Assembly (NCBI RefSeq): GCF_000711195.1
Contig: NZ_JOMR01000001.1
Coordinates: 1,240,001 to 1,304,000 of the forward strand
Length of the DNA stretch: 64,000 bases
Source of the DNA: Thiomicrospira pelophila DSM 1534
GTDB taxonomy: Bacteria; Pseudomonadota; Gammaproteobacteria; Thiomicrospirales; Thiomicrospiraceae
Direction of reading: 5' to 3'
A program made the translations under genes and the position numbers. Positions 19,208 to 26,707 of this stretch are shown piece by piece. Each line of letters begins with the position of its first letter. Positions within the stretch are counted from its first letter, which is position 1. The notes beneath the pieces were generated by a model that was not told the DNA's origin, searched no databases, and was given only the letters and a program-made list of their open reading frames with translations.

Positions 19208-19969
19208 TTAAGCTTGGTGGACGTACTTGACTAGGGCTAAGTCTAGATAAGTTTGGCCATTTGCATCGCCCGACAACACTTGAAAAGGTTGATCTGGCTC
19301 GCCCATTTGATCTAGTACCAATTCGGCTTCTGAGAAATCATCTTCGGCGGTGTAGCCATTAATGGTAATAATCGTTTTCAAATTTGCAGCTTTAGAAGAC
19401 AATATGCCATTACGTGAATCTTCAAACGCGATCGCCTGCTCTGGCTTTAAATTCATTTGTTCTAATGCCCAATCGTAAATATCTGGCGCTGGTTTTTTGG
19501 CTGGTACGATATCGCCTGCCGCAATCACTTCAAACCACTTGATCGATTCGCCACCCAAAGTATTTGATAACAAAGCGGTGACGTTTTCGGGTGTGGTAGT
19601 GGTAACAATCGCAATACGCATACCCGCGTCACGTGCTTCGTTAATTAATCGCTCGACACCTGGACGTAAAGGAATCTTGCCTTCGGCCATTAACAGGGTG
19701 TAAAAATTGGTTTTAGAGGCATGCAAACCTTTAACAAACTCGTCAAAGTTAGCGGGCTTTTCAAAGTCGGTATTAAATTTTTCAAGATAATACTTGATAC
19801 GCTCTTTACCGCCGGTCACCGCTAACAGTTCACCGTATAAAGCTTCGCTCCATTCCCAATCCAGTCCTTCATCTTTAAAGGCCATATTAAAGGCGACACG
19901 GTGCCCGTCTTTTTCGGTATCCGCTAGGGTTCCGTCCACATCAAACAATAAGGCTTCTAATGTAGCCAT
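19208..19969 (-). CDS. cbbY: HAD-family phosphatase, CbbY-like
   Basis: HAD hydrolase of 253 residues. It has the nucleophile motif LFDVDGTLADTE (Asp10, Asp12), a helical cap domain, motif II IAIVTTTT, motif III lysine in AKKPAPDIY and motif IV FEDSRNGILSSKAA. This arrangement matches CbbY, which in Calvin-cycle bacteria removes the Rubisco inhibitor xylulose-1,5-bisphosphate. Related beta-phosphoglucomutase-like phosphatases are an alternative. I start at the ATG at 19969, which has GAGGAA 6 bases upstream. The longer frame to 20077 would add 36 non-conserved residues. Confidence 0.8.
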   Translation of the reverse strand: MATLEALLFDVDGTLADTEKDGHRVAFNMAFKDEGLDWEWSEALYGELLAVTGGKERIKYYLEKFNTDFEKPANFDEFVKGLHASKTNFYTLLMAEGKIPLRPGVERLINEARDAGMRIAIVTTTTPENVTALLSNTLGGESIKWFEVIAAGDIVPAKKPAPDIYDWALEQMNLKPEQAIAFEDSRNGILSSKAANLKTIITINGYTAEDDFSEAELVLDQMGEPDQPFQVLSGDANGQTYLDLALVKYVHQA

Positions 19970-20106
19970 AAAATATTCCTCTATTTTGATTAAAACGCCC
20001 GGATTTTGCGTTAAAAACACCTTAAATTCAAGCTTTATTAATAGCTTGGCAAACGAAAGCAACCAATCCTCTACCACTTAATTGAAATTTTTGGAATTTT
20101 TTAAGC

Positions 20107-20135
20107 TTGTGGTGACGAAAAAAACCTGATATAAA
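20107..20135 (+). promoter_or_regulatory. Possible sigma-70 promoter upstream of dksA
   Basis: TTGTGG (20107-20112), a 17-base spacer and TATAAA (20130-20135) lie about 100 bases before the dksA start. A second TATAAA occurs at 20203-20208 with a poor -35 box. The 262-bp gap otherwise shows nothing distinctive. Confidence 0.4.
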
Positions 20136-20231
20136 ACGTCGTCAAGTTTAAAAGTTGGCTTGATTGCCGATATTTATTAGTAGTCACATCGATTAAACTT
20201 GATATAAAAATAAGAAAATTTGGAGAGTTCT

Positions 20232-20660
20232 ATGGAACAGTCAAGCAGCTTTATTGAAGATTATCCTCCCTATGTTCCAGAGGAAGGTGAAGAATACATG
20301 AGTGCGAACATGAAAGCGCATTTTCGTAACAAGCTTTTAGCGTGGAAAAAACAATTAATTAATGAAGCGGAAACAACCGTAACCCATTTGCGAAGTGATT
20401 CTTCCACCCCAGCCGATCCTAACGATCGTGCGACCCAAGAAGAAGAATTTGCGTTGGAATTGCGTACACGTGATCGTGAACGTAAATTGATTTCCAAAAT
20501 TGATAAATCGCTGAAAGAAATTGAAACTGGTGATTACGGTTATTGCAAAATCAGTGGTGACGAAATTGGTTTAGGCCGCATGGAAGCGCGCCCTACCGCT
20601 GATATGACTGTTGAAATGAAGCGTCAACAAGAGATTCGTGAAAAACAAGGCGTTGCATAA
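20232..20660 (+). CDS. dksA: RNA polymerase-binding transcription factor DksA, zinc-ligand-poor variant
   Basis: Secondary-channel regulator that works with ppGpp on rRNA and stress promoters. The 142-residue protein keeps the coiled-coil tip aspartates (Asp62 and Asp65 in DPNDRATQEEEF), equivalent to E. coli Asp71 and Asp74, and the RDRERKLISKI helix. The C-terminal zinc finger is degenerate: the four E. coli cysteines align with Cys105, Ser108, Thr126 and Met129, so zinc binding is not expected. The ATG at 20232 has GGAG 7 bases upstream. gluQ follows after 8 bases, the classic dksA-gluQ pair. Confidence 0.92.
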   Translation: MEQSSSFIEDYPPYVPEEGEEYMSANMKAHFRNKLLAWKKQLINEAETTVTHLRSDSSTPADPNDRATQEEEFALELRTRDRERKLISKIDKSLKEIETGDYGYCKISGDEIGLGRMEARPTADMTVEMKRQQEIREKQGVA

Positions 20661-20668
20661 ATCGCCTC

Positions 20669-21556
20669 ATGACGTATGTCGGACGGTTTGCCCCGACCCC
20701 ATCGGGGCCGCTTCATTTTGGTTCACTCATTGCCGCCACCGCCAGTTTTCTGGATGCTAAATCGAATCAGGGTTTATGGTTAGTCCGTATTGACGATGTC
20801 GATACACCTAGAGTTGTGACCGCTTCCATATCGCAGATCCTGCATCAACTTGACGCCTTTGGGTTTGAATGGGATCGTGATGTTTTATACCAGTCTCAAT
20901 CCCAATCCCAATCTCAATCCCGCTATGTTCAGGCATTAGACCAACTCATTCAGCAACAACACGCCTTTTGTTGCGATTGCACACGCAAACAAATTTTCGC
21001 GCGCAACCCAGACGGCCTGTATGACGGTTATTGCCGTGATCGTGGCTTAACGCCATCCGATCAATATGCGGTTCGGTTTAAAGTGCCAAATGATGTTATG
21101 AGCCTAACGGATTTAATTCAGGGCGATCGAAGCATCAATCCTTCAAAAGACTTGGGCGATTTTGTATTAAAGCGCCGCGATGGTTATATGGGTTATCATT
21201 TGGCCTGTGCAGTGGACGATTTGGCGCAAGGCGTGACGCATGTGATTCGCGGTTCGGATTTATTGCAAAGCTGTTTCGCCCAAACCTTAATTTGCCAAGC
21301 CTTGGCTGACAAATCACTAAAGTACGGCCACCACCCGGTTGCGGTTACGCCACAGCAGATAAAATATAGCAAATCGGCACACAGCCCAGCGATTGATACA
21401 AACCAAGCGGTTATGCAAATATGGCAAGTATTAGACTTTTTAAATCAATCCCCGCCTTTAGAATTAAAATACGCCAGCTTAAATGAAATTTGGCGCTGGG
21501 CGATAACCCACTGGGATTTACATAAGGTTCCCGCAAAAGGCATGATCGAAGTATGA
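20669..21556 (+). CDS. gluQ: Glutamyl-Q tRNA(Asp) synthetase
   Basis: Paralogue of the glutamyl-tRNA synthetase catalytic domain that attaches glutamate to queuosine 34 of tRNA(Asp). It has the HIGH-like motif GPLHFGS, a zinc site beginning CCDCTRKQ with a later Tyr/Cys pair, and the KMSKS-like IKYSKS. It lacks an anticodon-binding domain, as expected for 295 residues. An in-frame hexanucleotide repeat (20891-20921) gives a Ser-Gln run (SQSQSQSQS) after DVLYQ, where the E. coli protein has only SQ. The stop overlaps the next start by 4 bases. Confidence 0.92.
   Translation: MTYVGRFAPTPSGPLHFGSLIAATASFLDAKSNQGLWLVRIDDVDTPRVVTASISQILHQLDAFGFEWDRDVLYQSQSQSQSQSRYVQALDQLIQQQHAFCCDCTRKQIFARNPDGLYDGYCRDRGLTPSDQYAVRFKVPNDVMSLTDLIQGDRSINPSKDLGDFVLKRRDGYMGYHLACAVDDLAQGVTHVIRGSDLLQSCFAQTLICQALADKSLKYGHHPVAVTPQQIKYSKSAHSPAIDTNQAVMQIWQVLDFLNQSPPLELKYASLNEIWRWAITHWDLHKVPAKGMIEV
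20891..20921 (+). repeat. In-frame hexanucleotide repeat (CAATCC/CAATCT)
   Basis: About four to five units of CARTCY-type hexamers encode alternating Ser-Gln in GluQ-RS. Because the unit is 6 bp, gain or loss would not shift the frame. Confidence 0.7.
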
Positions 21557-23208
21557 GCATTACCTCAATAAACCAGGCTAACCAAGCCCTAATTAATTGG
21601 CTGAGTGAGCCCACGAATTTTTCAGAAAATTGCGAACAGGTGCAGCGCATTGAAACTCATATTTCCTGTGTGTTTTTAACCGGTCAATATGCCTATAAAC
21701 TCAAAAAACGCGTCAACTTTGGTTTTTTAGATTTTACTCAGCTGGCACAGCGCCAACGATTTTGTGAGATGGAGGTCGAACTAAATCGTCGCACCGCACC
21801 TCAGCTTTATTTAGGCGTGGTTCCAGTTTATCAACACCCGCAACAACCCGATCAAATCAGTTGGACACAACAACCAGGCCTGGTGGTAGCCGATTACTTG
21901 GTCAAGATGAATCAATTTGATCCCGAAAAAGTGCTCAGCCGTTATTTGCTACACACGGCCTTATCGAATTCACAAGTCAGTCAATTAGCCTTGGCCATCG
22001 CTCGACTCCACCAACAAGCTGAATCTATCCCGGCGGGCGATTTTTTAGGCTCGCCAGCTTGTGTATTGGAACCCATGACGGATAACTTCCCTTCTCTTAT
22101 GGCTTTGTTGGATTGCCCGCACCTTAAAACCACACAGGCTGATTTCGACTGCCTAGCCTTACGCAACCGACTCAACCAATTAGAACTTTGGACTCGCAAC
22201 CAGCACACGCTATTAGCCCCAATGATTGAGCAACGTCAACAACAAGGCCATGTGCGTGCTTGTCATGGCGATTTGCACCTCGACAACATTACGCTGATTG
22301 ACGATCAACCCGTGTTATTTGACGGCATCGAATTTAACGATCAATTTCGTTGGATTGATACCTTAAGTGACCTGGCTTTCTTGTTGATTGATTTGGATTA
22401 TCGTCAAAAACCCGCGCTGGCCTTATCAATATTAAATCGCTACTTACAACAAACTGGCGATTATGCAGGCCTGGTGCTTTTGCGTTTTTATCAAACCTAT
22501 CGCGCGTTAGTGCGTGCCAAAATCACCGGTTTACGTTATCAACAACTCGATCCAGAATCCGCCGAAGCGCGTTATGTTTTAAACACCATGGTGGCTTATA
22601 TTGATTTAGCCGAACACTATGCCTATTTGCACCAAGCTAACCCCACCCTGTTTATTATGCAAGGCATATCGGGCTCGGGCAAAAGTTACTATGCCGAACA
22701 AATTCATCAGCAACTCGGCGCCTTGGTGATCAGTTCGGATCGCGAACGTAAACGCCTATATGGCATCCAAAACACTACACGAGTTTCAGATGCTGAAAAA
22801 TCCGTTTTATACAGTCCGCATATGAATCAAGCCACTCATCAAGCCTTATACCAGGCCTGCCAATCAGCTTTACAATCGGGATTAAGCGTGGTGGCCGACG
22901 CGACCTTTTTGCAAGCCAAACACCGTGAACGTTTTATCGAAATGGCTGAATCAGCTCAACGCCCTTATTTAATTATCAGCCTAGAACCGGATGAAGATTT
23001 AGCTGAACAGCGGATTGCAGAGCGCGAACAACTCAACCAAGATCCTTCTGATGCCAATGCGGCTGTCATGCGTCATCAACTTCACCAGTACGAAGCGCCC
23101 TTAGCCAGCGAAAAATCTCTCAGGATTAAAATGGGTGACGCGTTACCCTTGCTTAAGGATTATCTAGATCAGCCGATAACGTCTTTAGTTAAAGAAATTA
23201 GTGGATGA
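21553..23208 (+). CDS. Fusion of aminoglycoside-phosphotransferase-like domain and AAA kinase domain
   Basis: 551 residues in two parts. The first (about 1-345) is a COG2187-like, APH-fold domain with the catalytic loop CHGDLHLDNITL and the metal motif LFDGIEFND. The second (about 365-551) is a P-loop kinase-like domain with Walker A GISGSGKSYYAEQ and a following VISSDRERKRLYG segment. The family is common in proteobacteria but its substrate is unknown; antibiotic resistance should not be assumed. PGLV near residue 108 is encoded by a palindrome copy. It overlaps gluQ and the next gene by 4 bases each, so translation is coupled. Confidence 0.85.
   Translation: MSITSINQANQALINWLSEPTNFSENCEQVQRIETHISCVFLTGQYAYKLKKRVNFGFLDFTQLAQRQRFCEMEVELNRRTAPQLYLGVVPVYQHPQQPDQISWTQQPGLVVADYLVKMNQFDPEKVLSRYLLHTALSNSQVSQLALAIARLHQQAESIPAGDFLGSPACVLEPMTDNFPSLMALLDCPHLKTTQADFDCLALRNRLNQLELWTRNQHTLLAPMIEQRQQQGHVRACHGDLHLDNITLIDDQPVLFDGIEFNDQFRWIDTLSDLAFLLIDLDYRQKPALALSILNRYLQQTGDYAGLVLLRFYQTYRALVRAKITGLRYQQLDPESAEARYVLNTMVAYIDLAEHYAYLHQANPTLFIMQGISGSGKSYYAEQIHQQLGALVISSDRERKRLYGIQNTTRVSDAEKSVLYSPHMNQATHQALYQACQSALQSGLSVVADATFLQAKHRERFIEMAESAQRPYLIISLEPDEDLAEQRIAEREQLNQDPSDANAAVMRHQLHQYEAPLASEKSLRIKMGDALPLLKDYLDQPITSLVKEISG
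21873..21884. repeat. Iterated palindrome in APH/AAA fusion gene
   Basis: Perfect copy read as QPGLVV. Two weaker copies with two mismatches each lie at about 22464 and 22850 in the same gene. Confidence 0.95.
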
Positions 23209-23825
23209 GTCGCATGTTTTTAAATTCATTTAAATGGGCATTGGTTTTTAATCTGGGCTGGCTGGGCTGGTTAATGTCTCCTATTGCGCTAGCCCAAACC
23301 CCACCTGAACAAGCTGAACTATTAGGCATTAAGCTAACCGAAGCCGATATGAAATCAGTACGTGCGCATTTGAATAACCTAGGTGGTTTTAAACAGGATC
23401 GAGCGACGGCAGACCACCATAACATGGACAAATTTTTTGCTTACTCCAATTTGCGTGACAGCTATTATGTGCAGTTTCGCTATGATGCGAATGGCAAGGT
23501 GGTCTCCGCTAAACGACTTTTACGCCGCTCTGGCAACCACTTTAATAACGATTATCGAGACGTGGAAACCCAACAGGTCGCACGCCAACTCATCGAAACC
23601 TATGGTCAGCCAAACCAAGTGATTCGAAAAAGTTTGAACGGCTTACCAAGTTATGCTTCGTTTGTTTGGCAAGATGACGAGGTTCGCATTACAGTAGATC
23701 GAGTCGGTAGTGATCGATATGCGCCTATTTTTATTGAATATGAAATTAGCACGGATCCTTACGTAGCCAAACAAGAAAACGAAGACGATGCTGAAAACGC
23801 GAACCCATTAAACAATGCACTCTAA
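23205..23825 (+). CDS. Exported protein of unknown function
   Basis: The 206-residue protein has a signal peptide (hydrophobic residues about 10-28, cleavage after IALAQ). The rest is a soluble domain with alternating strands (YYVQFRYDANGKVVSAKRLL, YASFVWQDDEVRITVDRVG) and an acidic Asn/Glu/Asp tail. I recognise no family. It is coupled by a 4-base overlap to the upstream APH/AAA gene, so it belongs to the dksA-gluQ transcription unit. Confidence 0.7.
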   Translation: MSRMFLNSFKWALVFNLGWLGWLMSPIALAQTPPEQAELLGIKLTEADMKSVRAHLNNLGGFKQDRATADHHNMDKFFAYSNLRDSYYVQFRYDANGKVVSAKRLLRRSGNHFNNDYRDVETQQVARQLIETYGQPNQVIRKSLNGLPSYASFVWQDDEVRITVDRVGSDRYAPIFIEYEISTDPYVAKQENEDDAENANPLNNAL

Positions 23826-23927
23826 GTTGGCTTAACCCAACTAAAGCGGCAACTAAATAATGACTTGTTTTCTAGCCTAAGCGGTTTTAAGATAGGATTA
23901 TACAGGCATGAAATTAAGGATATTGAT

Positions 23928-24149
23928 ATGAATATTTCTGGATCGGCAATGCACAATGCCTACACAGGCATACAAACCGGACTTAAAAACCTTGAGTTAA
24001 ACAGTCAAAAAATTGCCAGCCCAAATGTGCCGGATAAAGCTGAACCTTTGATTATGCATAAGCTGGATGCCAACCTAGTTGAAACCAACGCTAAAGTAAT
24101 CAAAACCAGTGATGAAATGCTCGGCAGCTTAATTGATGTCATGGCTTAA
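23928..24149 (+). CDS. Small flagellar rod/hook C-terminal-like protein
   Basis: The 73-residue protein begins MNISGSAMHNAYTGIQTGLKNLE and ends NAKVIKTSDEMLGSLIDVMA. This pairs the N- and C-terminal helices of flagellar rod/hook proteins, whose typical end is NV.VI.T.DEMLG.LLD, without the middle domain. Similar short proteins occur singly in Pseudomonas and relatives with no known role. The ATG at 23928 has AAGGA 7 bases upstream. No flagellar operon is nearby. The 3' end faces the Lon-like gene across a 26-bp palindrome. Confidence 0.7.
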   Translation: MNISGSAMHNAYTGIQTGLKNLELNSQKIASPNVPDKAEPLIMHKLDANLVETNAKVIKTSDEMLGSLIDVMA

Positions 24150-24172
24150 CGCTTAAAACCCTGCTTAATCAT

Positions 24173-24198
24173 CTAAAGCACCAGGCCTGGTGCTTTAG
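24173..24198. terminator. 26-bp perfect palindrome centred on an iterated copy
   Basis: A perfect palindrome built by extending ACCAGGCCTGGT (24180-24191) with CTAAAGC on one side and its complement on the other. It lies between two converging stop codons, so it can form a hairpin in either transcript and is a plausible bidirectional terminator, although there is no long T-run. Confidence 0.6.
24180..24191. repeat. Iterated palindrome between convergent genes
   Basis: Perfect copy at the core of the 26-bp palindrome. Confidence 0.95.
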
Positions 24199-24219
24199 TC
24201 TTCAACCCAACAAAACGAA

Positions 24220-26628
24220 TTAGCGATGATCATCGCGGTGCTCATCTCGATCTTTTTCATTCATCCGCTCTAATGCATGCATCACTTTGGCATTAAAGCT
24301 GCCATCTGGGAATTCACCCTGCTCGTCGGCTTCGCCCACAGGTAAGTTACTAAATAACGCCAAACCTTCATCTACGTGACTGATCGCATAAATATGGAAC
24401 TCGCCACGCTCGACGGCTAATCGGACCTCATCATTCAACATTAAATGTCGCGCATTCGCTTCAGGAATTACCACACCTTGTTGGCCGGTTAAACCGCGCG
24501 CGGCGCAAACTTTGTAGAAGCCTTCAATTTTTTCATTAATGCCGCCAACTGGCTGAATCTCGCCAAACTGGTTAACCGAACCCGTCATCGCCAAATCTTG
24601 ACGCATCGGCACTTGAGCTATCGCAGACAATAGCGCATATAACTCGGCTGACGACGCACTATCACCCTCGATGCCTTCATAACTCTGCTCAATGACAATT
24701 GAAGCACTAAAGCCTAGCGCGCGATAACGCATATAACGGCCACGCACATAGCCTGATAAAATCAACATACCTTTGGAGTGGATAGGTCCGGCCATTTCAA
24801 TTTCACGCTCAATATCCACCACACCTTCATCACCCGCAGAAGCTTGCGAGGTAATACGAACCGGCTGACCAAATGACTGACGCCCAACGGTTAATACCGT
24901 CAAACCATTCACCTGCCCGATATGCTCGCCTTGCATTGAAATCAACACTTGCTGCTCAACAATCGCACGGTGGTAATATTCTTCCATTAAACCGGTATGA
25001 AACTCATGCTGCGCTAGTGTTGATTCAATCGTTTCGCGCGTAACCTTGTCTTCATTATTCGCGCGTGCAAACGCATTCGCTTCCGCCAATACATCACGCA
25101 AAATGGCTTTATTGGTGTAAAGACGGTTTTCGTCTTCCGCCATGCGTGATGCGTATTCAATCAAACGCTCAAACGCGGATAAATCGACTGGCAAGTCTTC
25201 CCAAGATTCGATTTCACTCGCTAACTGCTGCGCCAAAGCCAACTCATGATCCGGCGTACGTTCCAACTCAACCTCAAACTCCACTTGGACCTTAAACAAA
25301 CGACCAAACTGGGCGTCAATTTCTTGTAGCGCATAAAAATGCGCCGACTGGCCGACTAACACTAAGGTTAATCCAAGCGGGAAATCCGGTAGATGATAAG
25401 GCACGACGCTGTTTGAAGATGGAATCTCAAAACTCAATTGGCGCGACATGAGGGAAGCTTTCAAACTCGACCAGATTTCAGGGTCTTTCAAAATCGCTTG
25501 AATACTTAAAATTAAATAGCCGCCATTTGCTTTTTGGAGCAAACCGGCCTGATGATTCATCGCCAAACTCAAAGTATCGCCAGATGCACTTGAGGCCGCC
25601 GAGTTGATTGCATAACCAAATAATTTTGGCATCGCGGCATTTTGCTCATAAATCACCGGCGCGTGATTCAAACCACGGTGATCCACCAATAAGTTGACCC
25701 CGAACTGGCTCATACCCTGCTGCTCGGCCAAAATCTCATCCATGGTCATTTGTGCCGACCCGCTGGTGGTAACCTGGTCAGCGCTTTGATCCCAGAACAA
25801 GTGCAACTTGGCGACCACGGCTTGTTCAAGCTCATCCAAATACTGGTTTACTTCGTCATTCACACCAAAGTCTTTTTTCAAGTTAAGGATCAAGGGTTCA
25901 ATGTGTTCGCTCGCCACCTGCGTGTTGAGTTCTTTACCCGCATCCATAAACTCATGCTGAATGGTCGGAAAACGTGTTAAGCCTTCATTTAAAGCCGCCT
26001 CCACCTTATCCAAAGCCTCGGTAAAATGCTTTTGCACCTTATCATCCAAAGATTTAAGTTCACTCAAACGCATTTTTTCGCCGTCGACAATCGCATGTAA
26101 AACGAAATTATTTTCAGTCTGCTGAACATCCACACCAAGCGATTCGGCTAACTCAAATGCAGGCGCTAATACTTCTTCTTGGCGCGCGCTAAGTTTACGT
26201 TCCAATTGTTGCGAGCGTAATTGGTAGGCGTGACCATCAAAAACCACTGGCAATTGATTCTTTAGCTGCGTAATAAAGCTTTCAATGGCGGCTTTAAACT
26301 TAAAACCACTCCCAGCTGGAAAATATAAATACTTGGTTTTCGGACTTTCTTTAAAATCCGCCACCAGTGCCACATCATCCGGCATTGGCTTATTTTCAGC
26401 TGCTTTCATTAGCATCGCTTTGGTCATACCGATACGACCTACGCCCGGCTCGCCCATAATAAAGATGTGATTATGATTACGTTTTAAATGAAGTCCGAAA
26501 TTTAATGACTGATAAGCACGCGGATGAAAGCGTTGCATAAAGTTATAAATATCCGACGAGTGGCTGGCAAAAGCCGAAGAATCGATGTGAGTAAAACGAT
26601 AAAGCTGATCTGCAGAAAGTTTGCGCAT
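24220..26628 (-). CDS. Lon-like (AAA_32/LonB-type) ATP-dependent protease
   Basis: The 802-residue protein has an N-terminal AAA-like region, a central helical/LID insertion and a C-terminal Lon protease domain. The catalytic dyad is Ser657 (EGDSASSAELY) and Lys700 (GGINEKIEGF), 43 residues apart as in E. coli Lon. It lacks the Lon substrate-binding N-domain and matches the family of stand-alone Lon-related proteases such as YcbZ/AsrA. The phosphate loop reads MGEPGVGRIGMT, with Arg where Walker A normally has Lys. The C-terminal tail is rich in His, Asp and Arg. Confidence 0.85.
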   Translation of the reverse strand: MRKLSADQLYRFTHIDSSAFASHSSDIYNFMQRFHPRAYQSLNFGLHLKRNHNHIFIMGEPGVGRIGMTKAMLMKAAENKPMPDDVALVADFKESPKTKYLYFPAGSGFKFKAAIESFITQLKNQLPVVFDGHAYQLRSQQLERKLSARQEEVLAPAFELAESLGVDVQQTENNFVLHAIVDGEKMRLSELKSLDDKVQKHFTEALDKVEAALNEGLTRFPTIQHEFMDAGKELNTQVASEHIEPLILNLKKDFGVNDEVNQYLDELEQAVVAKLHLFWDQSADQVTTSGSAQMTMDEILAEQQGMSQFGVNLLVDHRGLNHAPVIYEQNAAMPKLFGYAINSAASSASGDTLSLAMNHQAGLLQKANGGYLILSIQAILKDPEIWSSLKASLMSRQLSFEIPSSNSVVPYHLPDFPLGLTLVLVGQSAHFYALQEIDAQFGRLFKVQVEFEVELERTPDHELALAQQLASEIESWEDLPVDLSAFERLIEYASRMAEDENRLYTNKAILRDVLAEANAFARANNEDKVTRETIESTLAQHEFHTGLMEEYYHRAIVEQQVLISMQGEHIGQVNGLTVLTVGRQSFGQPVRITSQASAGDEGVVDIEREIEMAGPIHSKGMLILSGYVRGRYMRYRALGFSASIVIEQSYEGIEGDSASSAELYALLSAIAQVPMRQDLAMTGSVNQFGEIQPVGGINEKIEGFYKVCAARGLTGQQGVVIPEANARHLMLNDEVRLAVERGEFHIYAISHVDEGLALFSNLPVGEADEQGEFPDGSFNAKVMHALERMNEKDRDEHRDDHR

Positions 26629-26647
26629 AGTTATTCCGAAAAAACCA

Positions 26648-26683
26648 AAAAATAACCAGGGAGCGAGCGCCGCCCTGGTACTA
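26648..26683 (-). terminator. Rho-independent terminator of amt
   Basis: The arms ACCAGGG and CCCTGGT flank a GC-rich loop. On the minus strand the stem is followed by TTATTTTTT. It lies immediately after the amt stop and before the Lon-like gene. The stem resembles but is not the iterated palindrome. Confidence 0.75.
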
Positions 26684-26707
26684 AAAAATCAAAAAAAGTG
26701 CAATAAA

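Noticed and set aside
21553..23208. Aminoglycoside resistance gene
   Set aside because: The APH-like domain belongs to a chromosomal two-domain family found next to housekeeping genes; nothing indicates antibiotic modification.
26648..26683. Amt terminator stem as a palindrome copy
   Set aside because: The arms ACCAGGG/CCCTGGT share only the outer bases and are separated by an 11-base loop, so it is an ordinary terminator.
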